This document shows, one piece after another, positions 50,245-58,818 of a stretch of 64,000 bases of DNA; within the stretch, counting starts at the first letter, position 1; each line of letters starts with the position of its first letter. A program made the translations under genes and the position numbers. The stretch is from Betaproteobacteria bacterium (GTDB lineage Bacteria; Pseudomonadota; Gammaproteobacteria; Burkholderiales; Burkholderiaceae_C). The DNA lies in NCBI GenBank assembly GCA_016704535.1, contig JADIZZ010000024.1:1-64000 (forward strand). The letters are read 5' to 3'. The notes beneath the pieces were generated by a model. It saw only the letters and a program-made list of their open reading frames with translations. It was not told the origin of the DNA and did not search any database.

Positions 50245-51426
50245 TCAGAGGACGGTGGGGGACGGCAGCGCGTGCAGCAGCCAGCGCCCCCCTTCCTTCA
50301 CCAGTTCGCGGTCGCAGTCGAAGACCTGCGCTTCCAAGTCATGGCCCGGCAGCATGGCCACCACGGTTTCGCCGGCCTCGCGCAGGCGGCGCACGGCCGC
50401 ACGCAGCTCCGGGTCTTCGCCCCAGGGCGCGCGGACGGCCGAAGGCAGCGGCGAGGCACACGCCACTTCGGCAAGCGCCTTGAGGTCAAGGCTGAAGCCG
50501 ACCGCAGGCCGGTTGCGGCCGAACACGGCACCCACCTCGTCGTAGCGGCCGCCGCGCGCCAGCGCGTCGCTGCTGCCGGCGCCGTAAACGGCAAAGCGCG
50601 CACCGCTGTAGTAGGCGTAGCCGCTCATGTCCGAAAGGTCGAAGCCGATGCGCAGTGCGGGAAAGGCTGCACGCAGGTGCGTGGCCAACCACTGCAACTG
50701 GTCGAGCGCCTCGCGCACGAGCGGGCGTTGGGGCAGCGCCGCGCGCGCGGCGTCCAGCACCTCGTCGCCGCCGTAAAGCCGCAGCAGCGCGCGCAAGGCA
50801 CCGCTCGCCTCGGCCGGTGCATGCTGCGTCAGCGCATCCAGCGCCGGCGCGTCCTTTTCGGACAGCGCCTGCACCACGTCCTGCAACTGCATCGCGTCCA
50901 TCGGCACACCGGCCAGCACGCCGCGCAGCACGCGCGCGTCGGCCAGGTCGATGACGAGCGCGCCGGCACGCGCCTCGGTCAGGCAGTCCACCGCCAGCTC
51001 GGCGGCTTCCAGGTCGGCCTCGAGGCCGGCGTGGCCGAAGATCTCGGCACCGAACTGGAGCGGCTCACGTGTGGCCGACAGGCCCGCCGGGCGGGTGTGC
51101 AGCACCGGGCCGCAGTAGCACAGGCGCGTCACGCCTTCGCGGTTGAGCAGGTGAGCGTCGATGCGCGCGGCCTGTGGCGTGGTATCGGCGCGCACGCCAA
51201 GCATGCGACCGCTGAGCTGGTCGACGAGCTTGAATGTGCGCAGGTCGAGTTCATGCCCGGTGCCCGACAGCAGCGACTCCAGGTGTTCGAGCAGCGGCGG
51301 CATCACGAGCTCGAAACCGTAGCCGCGAGCCCGGTCGAGCAGCGCCCGGCGCAGGTCTTCGACGCGCCGCGCCTGGACCGGCAGGACGTCGGCGATGTGC
51401 TCTGGCAGCAGCCAAGCAGAGAGCAT
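50245..51426 (-). CDS. hisZ: ATP phosphoribosyltransferase regulatory subunit HisZ
   Basis: 393 residues if it starts at the ATG at 51426 (MLSAWLLPEHIADVLP, the usual family start); an ATG at 51453 would add nine residues. HisZ resembles a class II aminoacyl-tRNA synthetase core (VRADTTPQAARIDAHLLNR, GYAYYSGARFAVY) but makes no tRNA product. It forms a complex with the short HisG and mediates histidine feedback. The catalytic HisG gene is not in the window. It precedes purA. Confidence 0.9.
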   Translation of the reverse strand: MLSAWLLPEHIADVLPVQARRVEDLRRALLDRARGYGFELVMPPLLEHLESLLSGTGHELDLRTFKLVDQLSGRMLGVRADTTPQAARIDAHLLNREGVTRLCYCGPVLHTRPAGLSATREPLQFGAEIFGHAGLEADLEAAELAVDCLTEARAGALVIDLADARVLRGVLAGVPMDAMQLQDVVQALSEKDAPALDALTQHAPAEASGALRALLRLYGGDEVLDAARAALPQRPLVREALDQLQWLATHLRAAFPALRIGFDLSDMSGYAYYSGARFAVYGAGSSDALARGGRYDEVGAVFGRNRPAVGFSLDLKALAEVACASPLPSAVRAPWGEDPELRAAVRRLREAGETVVAMLPGHDLEAQVFDCDRELVKEGGRWLLHALPSPTVL

Positions 51427-51497
51427 GGAATGCACCGGTGTTGAAACCGGCATTGTACCGGCGGGCCTGCCACTCACTGCCGGTGGCAAACGGTGGC

Positions 51498-51683
51498 TCA
51501 ACGCCAGATGAGCAGCAGCAGCAGGCCGATGACCATGCTGGTCAGGCCGATGAAACGGATCTGGCCATCGGACATCTTCGTTGCACGCTCGAAGGCCGCA
51601 CGCCATGCGCCGGGGCTCAGGAAGGGCAGCAGCCCCTCGAAGACCAGCATCAGTGCCAGTGCGCCCAGCAGCAGGTCGCCCAT
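51498..51683 (-). CDS. DUF2065 family small membrane protein
   Basis: 61 residues with two hydrophobic segments, MGDLLLGALALMLVFEGLLP and IRFIGLTSMVIGLLLLLIW. The motif FEGLLPFLSPGAWRAAF and the short length match DUF2065 proteins, which are encoded beside hflC in many proteobacteria. The function is unknown. The ATG at 51683 is chosen because it gives the family-typical start. It is 28 bp after hflC. Confidence 0.85.
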   Translation of the reverse strand: MGDLLLGALALMLVFEGLLPFLSPGAWRAAFERATKMSDGQIRFIGLTSMVIGLLLLLIWR

Positions 51684-51711
51684 CGTCCGGCTGGCCGCCT
51701 CGCGCGCCGGT

Positions 51712-52620
51712 CTACTTGCGCGCCGGCGCCGGCGCCGCGCCACCGCCGCGCATGGCGCGGAAGAAGTCGCTGCTGGGGTCGAGCACCATCATGTCGCCCT
51801 TGTTGCGGAAGGTCGCGCGGTAGGCTTCGAGGCTGCGGTAGAACTGAGCGAACTGAGGGTCGCGGCCGAAGGCCTCGGCGTAGAGCGCCGATGACTTCGC
51901 GTCGCCCTCGCCCTTGGTCTTCTGTGCGTCGCGGTAGGCCTCCGCGATGATCACCTCACGCTGGCGATCGGCATCGGCGCGAATCTTCTCGCCGTCGGCC
52001 GTGCCCTGCGAGCGCAGTTCGTTGGCGACCTGCTTGCGCTCGGATTCCATCCGCCGGTAGACCGAGTCGGTGATGTCTGCGACGAAGTCGACACGCTTGA
52101 TGCGGACGTCGACGATCTCGATGCCGAAGTCCTTGGCCTCCTCGACCAGCCGCGTCTTGACGTCGTTCATCACTTTCTCGCGCTCGGTGGCCAGCACGGC
52201 AGTCACGTTGCGCTTGGTGATTTCCTCGTTGAACGCGGCTTGCACCACGGGCGCCAGACGGTTCTCGAGATTGCGGAAGTCGGCGCCGTTGTTGCGGATG
52301 AACTGGCGTGGCTCCGAGATGCGCCACTTCACGAGCCAGTCGATGACCAGGCTCTTCTTCTCGGCAGTGAAGATCGGCCGCGTCTCGGGGCTGTCCAGCG
52401 TCTGCACGCGTTTGTCGAGGAACACGACGTTCTGGAACGGCGGCGGCAGCTTGAACTTCAATCCCGGCTCGGTGATGACTTCCTTGATCTCACCCAGCGC
52501 GTAAACGACGCCGACCTGGCGTTGGTCGACGACGAACAGCATGCTTGCGGCCAGCATGAGCAGGGCGAGCGCGCCCGCCACGAAAAATCCGATGCGATTC
52601 ATCTTGTTTAGCCCGGCCAT
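51712..52620 (-). CDS. hflC: protease modulator HflC
   Basis: 302 residues; an internal ATG at 52602 is an alternative start. It has one N-terminal membrane segment (FFVAGALALLMLAASMLFVV), then an SPFH/prohibitin domain (residues 30-230, FVVDQRQVGVVYALGEIKEV). HflC and HflK form a periplasm-facing complex that restrains the FtsH protease. The C-terminal tail is Ala/Pro-rich. It starts immediately after hflK. Confidence 0.94.
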   Translation of the reverse strand: MAGLNKMNRIGFFVAGALALLMLAASMLFVVDQRQVGVVYALGEIKEVITEPGLKFKLPPPFQNVVFLDKRVQTLDSPETRPIFTAEKKSLVIDWLVKWRISEPRQFIRNNGADFRNLENRLAPVVQAAFNEEITKRNVTAVLATEREKVMNDVKTRLVEEAKDFGIEIVDVRIKRVDFVADITDSVYRRMESERKQVANELRSQGTADGEKIRADADRQREVIIAEAYRDAQKTKGEGDAKSSALYAEAFGRDPQFAQFYRSLEAYRATFRNKGDMMVLDPSSDFFRAMRGGGAAPAPARK

Positions 52621-53943
52621 TCAGCGACCCTCGCGATCGCGCGTGCGGGCGCCATCGCGGGAACGGATATCGACGATCTGCGTCCCGGTCGGGTCCGCAG
52701 ACGGGGTGGGCACGGTCACCGCCGCACCCGCTGGAGCCGGCGCCGCTGCGCCGGTCTGTTGCAGAAGCTTGTCCAGTGGCAGGTACAGCAGGTTCGAGCC
52801 TGCACGGCTGTCGACCATGATCTTGGTGACGTTCGAGTACACCTGCTGCATGGTTTCCAGGTAGAGGCGGTCCCGCGTCACGGCCGGTGCACGCTGGTAC
52901 TCCGTGAGCACCGAGCGGAAGCGTTGCGCGTCACCGTCCGCCTGGGCGATCACCCGTGCCTTGTAGCCCTCGGCTTCTTCCAGCAGGCGTGCGGCGGTGC
53001 CGCGTGCCTTGGGGATGACGTCGCTGGCGTAGGCCTGGCCTTCGTTCTTGAAACGGTCGCGGTCGGCGCCGGCCTTCAACGCGTCGTTGAAGGCCGCCTG
53101 CACCTGGTCGGGAACGAAGACGTTCTGCACGTTGACGTTGGAGATGACGATGCCGGCCTTCAGGCGGTCGAGCTGCGCCTGGATCGACTTGACGAGGTCG
53201 GCCGCGATGGCGTCACGCTGCTCGTAAAGCACCTGGTCGACCTTGCTGCGGCCGACGATCTCGCGCACCGCCGATTCGGCGGCCATCACCACCGCCTCGT
53301 CGGGGCGGAAGTTCTCGAACAGGTAAGCGCGCGCATCGGCGCGGCGATACTGCACGACGAAGCGGATGTCGACGATGTTCTCGTCCTGCGTCAGCATCGA
53401 CGAGTCGCGCAGGCCAGTGGCCTGGACGACGGCGTTGCGGCCCACCTCCACCGACTGCAGCTGAGTCACGGCCACCACCTCGTGCGCCTGGATCGGGTAG
53501 GGCAGCCGCCACTGGAAGCCAGCGTCCTTGGTGTGGCTGAACTTGCCAAATGTGGTCACCACGCCCTGGTACCCTTCCTGAACGATGAAGAAGCCGCTGC
53601 CCAGCCAGATCAGCAGCGCGACGGCGCCGATGAGGCCGACGCCGATGCCGGCGCTCTTCATGTCGGGCTGGAAGGACGGGCCACCACCACCACCGCCGTC
53701 ACCACCGCTGGGCCGGCCCGGGGTGGGCGGCTTGCCGCCGAACAGGCCGCTGAGCTTGCGGTTGAAGTCGCGCCAGAGCTCGTCGAGATCGGGCGGGCCC
53801 TCGTTACGGTTGTTGTAGACCAGCGTATCGGCGCCAGCCGTGGTGACATGACGGCGCAGCACGGCGGCCATGAACAGCGCACGCGACGCTGCCGCGACGG
53901 CACGCAGCCGCTCGGTGAAGGGGGGGACTTGAACTTCGCGCAT
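52621..53943 (-). CDS. hflK: FtsH protease activity modulator HflK
   Basis: 440 residues from the earliest ATG; an ATG at 53871 would remove 24 residues. The conserved part begins with GPPDLDELWRDFNRKLSGLF, then a Gly/Pro-rich stretch, a membrane segment (GVGLIGAVALLIWLGSGFFI), an SPFH domain (VQEGYQGVVTTFGKFSHT) and a coiled-coil tail. It partners with HflC. The N-terminal residues before GPPDLDEL look unusual for the family, so the true start is uncertain. Confidence 0.92.
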   Translation of the reverse strand: MREVQVPPFTERLRAVAAASRALFMAAVLRRHVTTAGADTLVYNNRNEGPPDLDELWRDFNRKLSGLFGGKPPTPGRPSGGDGGGGGGPSFQPDMKSAGIGVGLIGAVALLIWLGSGFFIVQEGYQGVVTTFGKFSHTKDAGFQWRLPYPIQAHEVVAVTQLQSVEVGRNAVVQATGLRDSSMLTQDENIVDIRFVVQYRRADARAYLFENFRPDEAVVMAAESAVREIVGRSKVDQVLYEQRDAIAADLVKSIQAQLDRLKAGIVISNVNVQNVFVPDQVQAAFNDALKAGADRDRFKNEGQAYASDVIPKARGTAARLLEEAEGYKARVIAQADGDAQRFRSVLTEYQRAPAVTRDRLYLETMQQVYSNVTKIMVDSRAGSNLLYLPLDKLLQQTGAAAPAPAGAAVTVPTPSADPTGTQIVDIRSRDGARTRDREGR

Positions 53944-53981
53944 GCGTTGGCGGTCTGGGCAGACGTTGAGGGGAAGCGCCG

Positions 53982-55217
53982 TCAGTGGGCCGCCACCGGC
54001 GTTTCGCCGGACAGCAAGGCGACAGCGGGGCTGCCATCGGGCAGGGTGGCAGGTGGGGGGCGATGGCCCGCATTCAAGCGTTCGAGCGCAATTTCAGCGA
54101 TGACCTGGCGCAGCACGTCCAGACCCTGCCCCGTGCGCGCGCTGACGAACACGCGGCGGCGGCGCAGGCCGGGGTGCACTTCGATCCAGTCGGCCGGTTC
54201 GCGCGGCTGCAGCGAGTCCTCGAGCAGGTCGAGCTTGTTGAAGACAATCAGCTGCGGCACCTGGTCGGCGCCGATCTCTTCCAGCACGCGCTCGACCTCG
54301 GCCTGCTGCTCGGCCAGCATCGGGCTGGCGGCGTCGACGACGTGCAGAAGCAGGTCGGCCTCCGCCGCTTCCTGCAGTGTGGCGCGGAAGGCCTCGACCA
54401 GCTTGTGCGGCAGGTCGCGGATGAAACCCACGGTATCGGACAGCGAAACCGAGGCCTGGGCCTCGCCCAGCCACAGCGAACGTGTCGTGGTGTCGAGCGT
54501 GGCGAAGAGCTGGTCGGCGGCGTAGGCCTTGGCCTTCACCAGCGCGTTGAACAGCGTGCTCTTCCCGGCGTTGGTGTAGCCCACGAGCGAAACGCTGAAG
54601 GTGCCGCGGCGTTCACGTGCCTTGCGCTGCGTGCCGCGCTGGCGCTTGACCTTCTCCAGCCGTTCCTTCACGGTCTTGATGCGGTCGCCGATCATGCGGC
54701 GGTCGAGTTCGATCTGCGCCTCGCCCGGGCCGCCGCGCGTGCCGATGCCGCCCTGCTGGCGCTCCAGGTGGCTCCAGCGGCCGACCAGGCGCGTGGCCAT
54801 GTACTGCAGGCGCGCCAGCTCCACTTGCAGCTTGCCTTCGTGGCTTTGCGCTCGTGCCGCGAAGATGTCGAGGATGAGCGCGGTTCGGTCCGCCACCGGC
54901 ACGCCGAGGTGGCGCTCCAGGTTGCGCTGCTGCGCCGGGCTCAACGCCTGGTCGAAGATGACGCCGTGCGCCCCGGTGGCGGCCACCAGCGCCTTGATCT
55001 CGTCGGCCTTGCCGCTGCCGACGAAAAGCGCCGGGTCGGGCGCCTTGCGGCGTGCGATCACACGAGCCACTGCCACGTCGCCCGCCGATTCGGCCAGCAA
55101 GGCCAGTTCGTCGAGGCTGGGGTCGAAGTGCCCAGCACCGCCCACGTCGACGCCGACGAGCACCGCTCGCGTGGCTTCATCGCCACGCGTTGCGGCGGAG
55201 GAGGAGGCTGAACTCAA
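53982..55217 (-). CDS. hflX: GTPase HflX
   Basis: 411 residues from a TTG at 55217. HflX is a ribosome-associated GTPase that can split stalled 70S particles. The N-terminal domain includes GSGKADEIKALV and FDQALSPAQQRNLE. The G domain has the P-loop SLVGYTNAGKSTLFNAL, G3 DTVGFIRDLP and G4 FNKLDLL. The glycine-rich linker GGIGTRGGPGEAQIELDRR is a family hallmark. It lies 25 bp after hfq and before hflK/hflC, the usual order. Confidence 0.95.
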   Translation of the reverse strand: MSSASSSAATRGDEATRAVLVGVDVGGAGHFDPSLDELALLAESAGDVAVARVIARRKAPDPALFVGSGKADEIKALVAATGAHGVIFDQALSPAQQRNLERHLGVPVADRTALILDIFAARAQSHEGKLQVELARLQYMATRLVGRWSHLERQQGGIGTRGGPGEAQIELDRRMIGDRIKTVKERLEKVKRQRGTQRKARERRGTFSVSLVGYTNAGKSTLFNALVKAKAYAADQLFATLDTTTRSLWLGEAQASVSLSDTVGFIRDLPHKLVEAFRATLQEAAEADLLLHVVDAASPMLAEQQAEVERVLEEIGADQVPQLIVFNKLDLLEDSLQPREPADWIEVHPGLRRRRVFVSARTGQGLDVLRQVIAEIALERLNAGHRPPPATLPDGSPAVALLSGETPVAAH

Positions 55218-55242
55218 GGTGGCGTGCGCGTCTCGCCGGGCT

Positions 55243-55488
55243 TCAGGCCGGTTGATCGCCCGGTTCGTTGGCGTGGAAGTTCACGGCGCGACTGGGCACC
55301 ACGGTGGAGATCGCGTGCTTGTAGACCATCTGCGTCACGGTGTTGCGCAGCAGCACCACGTACTGGTCGAAGGACTCGATGTGGCCCTGGAGCTTGATGC
55401 CGTTGACCAGGTAGATGGACACGGGCACATGCTCCTTGCGCAGCAGGTTCAGAAAGGGGTCCTGCAAGAGTTGGCCTTTGTTGCTCAC
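55243..55488 (-). CDS. hfq: RNA chaperone Hfq
   Basis: 81 residues. It is an Sm-like hexamer that pairs small RNAs with mRNAs. MSNKGQLLQDPFLNLLRKEH is the opening; VNGIKLQGHIESFDQY is Sm1 and VYKHAISTVVPSR is Sm2 with the YKHA motif. The C-terminal tail is short, as in betaproteobacteria. It is placed between der and hflX. Confidence 0.97.
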   Translation of the reverse strand: MSNKGQLLQDPFLNLLRKEHVPVSIYLVNGIKLQGHIESFDQYVVLLRNTVTQMVYKHAISTVVPSRAVNFHANEPGDQPA

Positions 55489-55587
55489 GATATTCTCCGT
55501 GTTGAAGGGAACAGGTATTCACGTTATCACAGGGGCACCGGGCCCCCTGGGGAAACGGCTATTGCGCCGCCGCCCGTTTTCGGCGCT

Positions 55588-56931
55588 TCAGCCGCCCTGC
55601 TCGTCGAACGGGTTCTTGGCCGAGCGCATCTCGATGCGCACCGGCGTGCCCACGAGCTTGAAGTGTTCGCGCAGACGGCTTTCCAGGAAACGCTTGTAGC
55701 TGTCGGGCACGTGGTCCAGCGAGGTGCCGTGGATGACGACCAGCGGCGGGTTCATGCCGCCCTGGTGGGCATAGCGCATCTTCGGCCGGAAACGCCCGTC
55801 GCGTCGCGGCGCCTGGTGTTCTGCAGCCTCGTGCACCAGGCGCGTCAGCACCGGCGTGCTCATCTTGATGGTGGCCGAGGCGTGTGCGGCCAGCAGCGCC
55901 TTCCAAAGCGCCGACAGGCCCGTGCGCTTGATGGCCGAGATCTGCAGCACCGGCGCGTACTTCAGGAAGGCCAGCCGGCTTTCGATGGAGCGCTGCAGCT
56001 GCTGCCGCTGGTAGTCGTCGGTGGCGTCCCACTTGTTGACGGCAATCACCACGGCTCGGCCCGACTCGAGAATGTAGCCGGCGATGTGCGCGTCCTGCTC
56101 GCTCACACCCTGCGTCGCGTCGATGAGCAGCAGCACGACATTGGCATCGGCGATGGCCTGCAGCGTCTTGACGACCGAGAACTTCTCGATGGCCTCGAAG
56201 ACCTTGCCCTTGCGGCGAAGGCCGGCGGTATCGATGAGCTCGAACTTGCGGCCATCGCGCTCGAAGGGCACGTGGATGGCGTCGCGCGTGGTGCCGGGCT
56301 GGTCGAAGGCTACCAGCCGCTCCTCGCCCAGCCAGGCGTTGATCAGCGTGCTCTTGCCGACGTTGGGCCGGCCGGCCACTGCCAGGCGGATGGGGCGCTG
56401 CTCGTCGTCGGGGCCCGAGCCCCAGGCGTCTTCCTCGGGCGCAAATCCCTCGAGCGCGGCCTCGAGCAGGCTGCGTATGCCCTGCCCGTGCGCCGCAGAG
56501 ATCGGGTGCGGCTCGCCTATCCCCAGTTCGTGGAACTCGCCGAGCAGCGGCGATTCCTGCATGCCCTCGGCCTTGTTGACGGCGAGCAGCACACGCTTCT
56601 GCTGCGTACGCAGGTACCGTGCAATGTCGTGGTCCTGCGCCGACAAACCGCCGCGCACGTCGACGACGAAGATCACCACGTCGGCCTCGGCCACGGCCTG
56701 CTTGGTCTGCTTGGCCATCTGCGCGACCACGCCGCTGGGCTTGTCGGGCTCGAAGCCCCCGGTGTCCACGACGATGAACTCCTGCGCCCCCAGCCGCGCA
56801 TCGGCGTAGTGGCGGTCGCGCGTCAGGCCGGCGTAGTCGGCGACGATGGCGTCGCGGCTCTTCGTGATGCGGTTGAACAGCGTCGACTTGCCGACGTTGG
56901 CCCGCCCGACGAGCGCGATGACTGGTTTCAC
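55588..56931 (-). CDS. der: ribosome biogenesis GTPase Der (EngA)
   Basis: 447 residues with two G domains in tandem: ALVGRANVGKSTLFNRITK at the start and AVAGRPNVGKSTLINAWL near residue 185. DTGGFEPD and DTAGLRRKGK are the two G3 motifs; NKAEG and NKWDA are the G4 motifs. The C-terminal KH-like domain includes YAHQGGMNPPLVVIHGTS. It helps assemble the 50S subunit. It is followed by hfq. Confidence 0.97.
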   Translation of the reverse strand: MKPVIALVGRANVGKSTLFNRITKSRDAIVADYAGLTRDRHYADARLGAQEFIVVDTGGFEPDKPSGVVAQMAKQTKQAVAEADVVIFVVDVRGGLSAQDHDIARYLRTQQKRVLLAVNKAEGMQESPLLGEFHELGIGEPHPISAAHGQGIRSLLEAALEGFAPEEDAWGSGPDDEQRPIRLAVAGRPNVGKSTLINAWLGEERLVAFDQPGTTRDAIHVPFERDGRKFELIDTAGLRRKGKVFEAIEKFSVVKTLQAIADANVVLLLIDATQGVSEQDAHIAGYILESGRAVVIAVNKWDATDDYQRQQLQRSIESRLAFLKYAPVLQISAIKRTGLSALWKALLAAHASATIKMSTPVLTRLVHEAAEHQAPRRDGRFRPKMRYAHQGGMNPPLVVIHGTSLDHVPDSYKRFLESRLREHFKLVGTPVRIEMRSAKNPFDEQGG

Positions 56932-56942
56932 CCGGGGTCCGG

Positions 56943-58079
56943 TCAGTTGGGCCGGAAGGCGAACAGGCCGCCGGCCTGCGTCGTCACCAGCAGCGTGGTG
57001 CCCGAAAGGGCCGGCGCGCCGACGACGGGCTTGCCGTCGGTGGCCAGGCGCAGTTGAGGCTCACCGGTGCCGGCCTCGAGGAAGTGCAGGTAACCCTCGG
57101 CATCGCCGAAGACGACACTGGGGCCGACCGCCAGCGCACCGCTGAGGCCGCGGTAGAGCAGCTTCTCGGACTGCCACACCACGTCACCGGTGGTCGCGCG
57201 CCAGGCGGTGATGCGGTCGCTGGCGTCGCCGCCGAAGACGAACTCGGCGCTGCTGGCCACGGCTTGCGCGCCGCCCGCGTTGCGCGACCAGAGCAAAGCG
57301 CCGCGGCTGGCGTCGGCGCAGCCCACGGCGGACTGGAAGGCGCGCGCGCAGATGCGGTCGCCAACGCGCGTGGCCGGACCGATGAGGTCGGCCAGGCGCT
57401 CGACCTCGTTGCTGCCGCGCGGCGAGGCCAGCGGCACGTCCCACATCACGGTGCCGCGCAGCGGGTCGAGCGCGGTGAGCCTCTGCGCCTGCGCCACCAG
57501 CAGGCTGTTGCGGTAGGGCAGGATCACGCTGGCCTGGGCCAGCGTCAGCGGTTCACCGGGCTTGGCGTAGACCCACAGGCGCCGGCCGTCGACGGCGTCG
57601 AAGGCGTGCACGGCGCGGTCGACACCCATCACGAAGACACGCTCGCCGGCCACCAGCGGCGGCGTCACCACCGCCGAGGGCACACGCTTGCGCCAGATCT
57701 CGCGCCCGCCGTCGAAGGTGACGACGTCATTGCCACGCGTCACGACGCTGGTGTAGCGGCCATCGCTGCCGACACCGGCCGAGACGGCTGCGCCGGCGTT
57801 GCCGCGCCACAGCACCGCGCCGCTGTCGGCCTGCAGCGCCAGCACGTCGCCATTGCCGGCCGCGACGTGGAAGACACCTTCGTGCACGGCGGGCACGAGC
57901 GGAAAGTCGATGCGCCCGATGCCGGTGGTCCAGACCTGTCGCGCCGCGATCTTGGGCACCACGGTCTCCAGCGGAGTGGGCTTGGGCTTGTCGGCGGCGC
58001 AGCCGGCCAGGACCAGTACAGCCGCCAGCAGCACGGGCGCCCAGAGCGCCCGCGAAATGCGGCGCACGACACCCGTCAC
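56943..58079 (-). CDS. bamB: outer membrane protein assembly factor BamB
   Basis: 378 residues from a GTG overlapping the yfgM stop (GTGA). The signal peptide ends with the lipobox LAGC, so it is an outer-membrane lipoprotein. The rest is an eight-bladed beta-propeller of PQQ-like repeats (DSGAVLWRGNAGAAVSAG, ATTGDVVWQSEKL). It is an accessory subunit of the BAM complex whose core, BamA, is encoded at 33-35 kb. It sits between yfgM and der. Confidence 0.94.
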   Translation of the reverse strand: MTGVVRRISRALWAPVLLAAVLVLAGCAADKPKPTPLETVVPKIAARQVWTTGIGRIDFPLVPAVHEGVFHVAAGNGDVLALQADSGAVLWRGNAGAAVSAGVGSDGRYTSVVTRGNDVVTFDGGREIWRKRVPSAVVTPPLVAGERVFVMGVDRAVHAFDAVDGRRLWVYAKPGEPLTLAQASVILPYRNSLLVAQAQRLTALDPLRGTVMWDVPLASPRGSNEVERLADLIGPATRVGDRICARAFQSAVGCADASRGALLWSRNAGGAQAVASSAEFVFGGDASDRITAWRATTGDVVWQSEKLLYRGLSGALAVGPSVVFGDAEGYLHFLEAGTGEPQLRLATDGKPVVGAPALSGTTLLVTTQAGGLFAFRPN

Positions 58080-58768
58080 TTGCCGGCCCCCGAGGCCGCG
58101 GTGGCACCCGATGCCGCGGCCGCCGGCGCGGGCGCGGCACCCAACGTCGTCAGCTTGGCCTCGATGAGGCGGCGGTAGTCCACCTTCTCGTCCATTACCT
58201 TGTAGGCGGCCTGGTAGGCGGCGCGCGCCTCGTCCTTCTTCCCCTGGGCCAGCAGCACGTCGCCACGGCGGTCGGCCACCAGGCCCTCGAAGCCTTCGGC
58301 CTTGGCCGCGTCCAGGGTCTTCAGCGCCTCGTCGTACTGCTTGGCGTCGGCCTGCACGGCGGCCAGGCGCAGGCGCGCGATGGTGCGCATCTCGTCCTCG
58401 GCGCCGTTCTCTGCCACCCAGGCCAGCGTGGCCTTGGCCGCATCGGCCTGGCCCTTGGCCACCTGCACCTTGGCCGCCGTCAGGCCGCCCTGCTGCGCAA
58501 ACGCGGTGCCGGGAAAACGCTGCTTCAGGTCGGCGAACACACGCCCGGCCTTGTCGGCGTCACCGGCCGCGGCGGCGCGATCGAGTTCCTCGAACATCGC
58601 GCCGGCCTTCAGTGCCTGTTCGCGCTGCCAGTAGTTCCATCCGTTCCATGCGGCGAAGGCGCCCAGCACCAGCACCAGCGTCCACGTGATGAGGTTGCCC
58701 TGCTTGTTCCAGAACGCCTTGAGCGAGTCGAGTTGCTCCTGCTCTTGCAGGTCGAGTTGTGTGGCCAT
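58076..58768 (-). CDS. YfgM-family TPR protein (ancillary SecYEG subunit)
   Basis: 230 residues. An N-terminal membrane segment (NLITWTLVLVLGAFAAWNGW) anchors a periplasmic TPR-type domain (GRVFADLKQRFPGTAFAQQG, ADRRGDVLLAQGKKDEARAA). In E. coli YfgM joins PpiD at the Sec translocon. The C-terminal tail is rich in Ala, Gly, Ser and Pro. It lies between hisS and bamB, the normal order. Confidence 0.9.
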   Translation of the reverse strand: MATQLDLQEQEQLDSLKAFWNKQGNLITWTLVLVLGAFAAWNGWNYWQREQALKAGAMFEELDRAAAAGDADKAGRVFADLKQRFPGTAFAQQGGLTAAKVQVAKGQADAAKATLAWVAENGAEDEMRTIARLRLAAVQADAKQYDEALKTLDAAKAEGFEGLVADRRGDVLLAQGKKDEARAAYQAAYKVMDEKVDYRRLIEAKLTTLGAAPAPAAAASGATAASGAGK

Positions 58769-58818
58769 GGGTGCGGGGCGCCGGGGCGGTAGAGGGAGAG
58801 AAAAATGCCAATCCGGGA

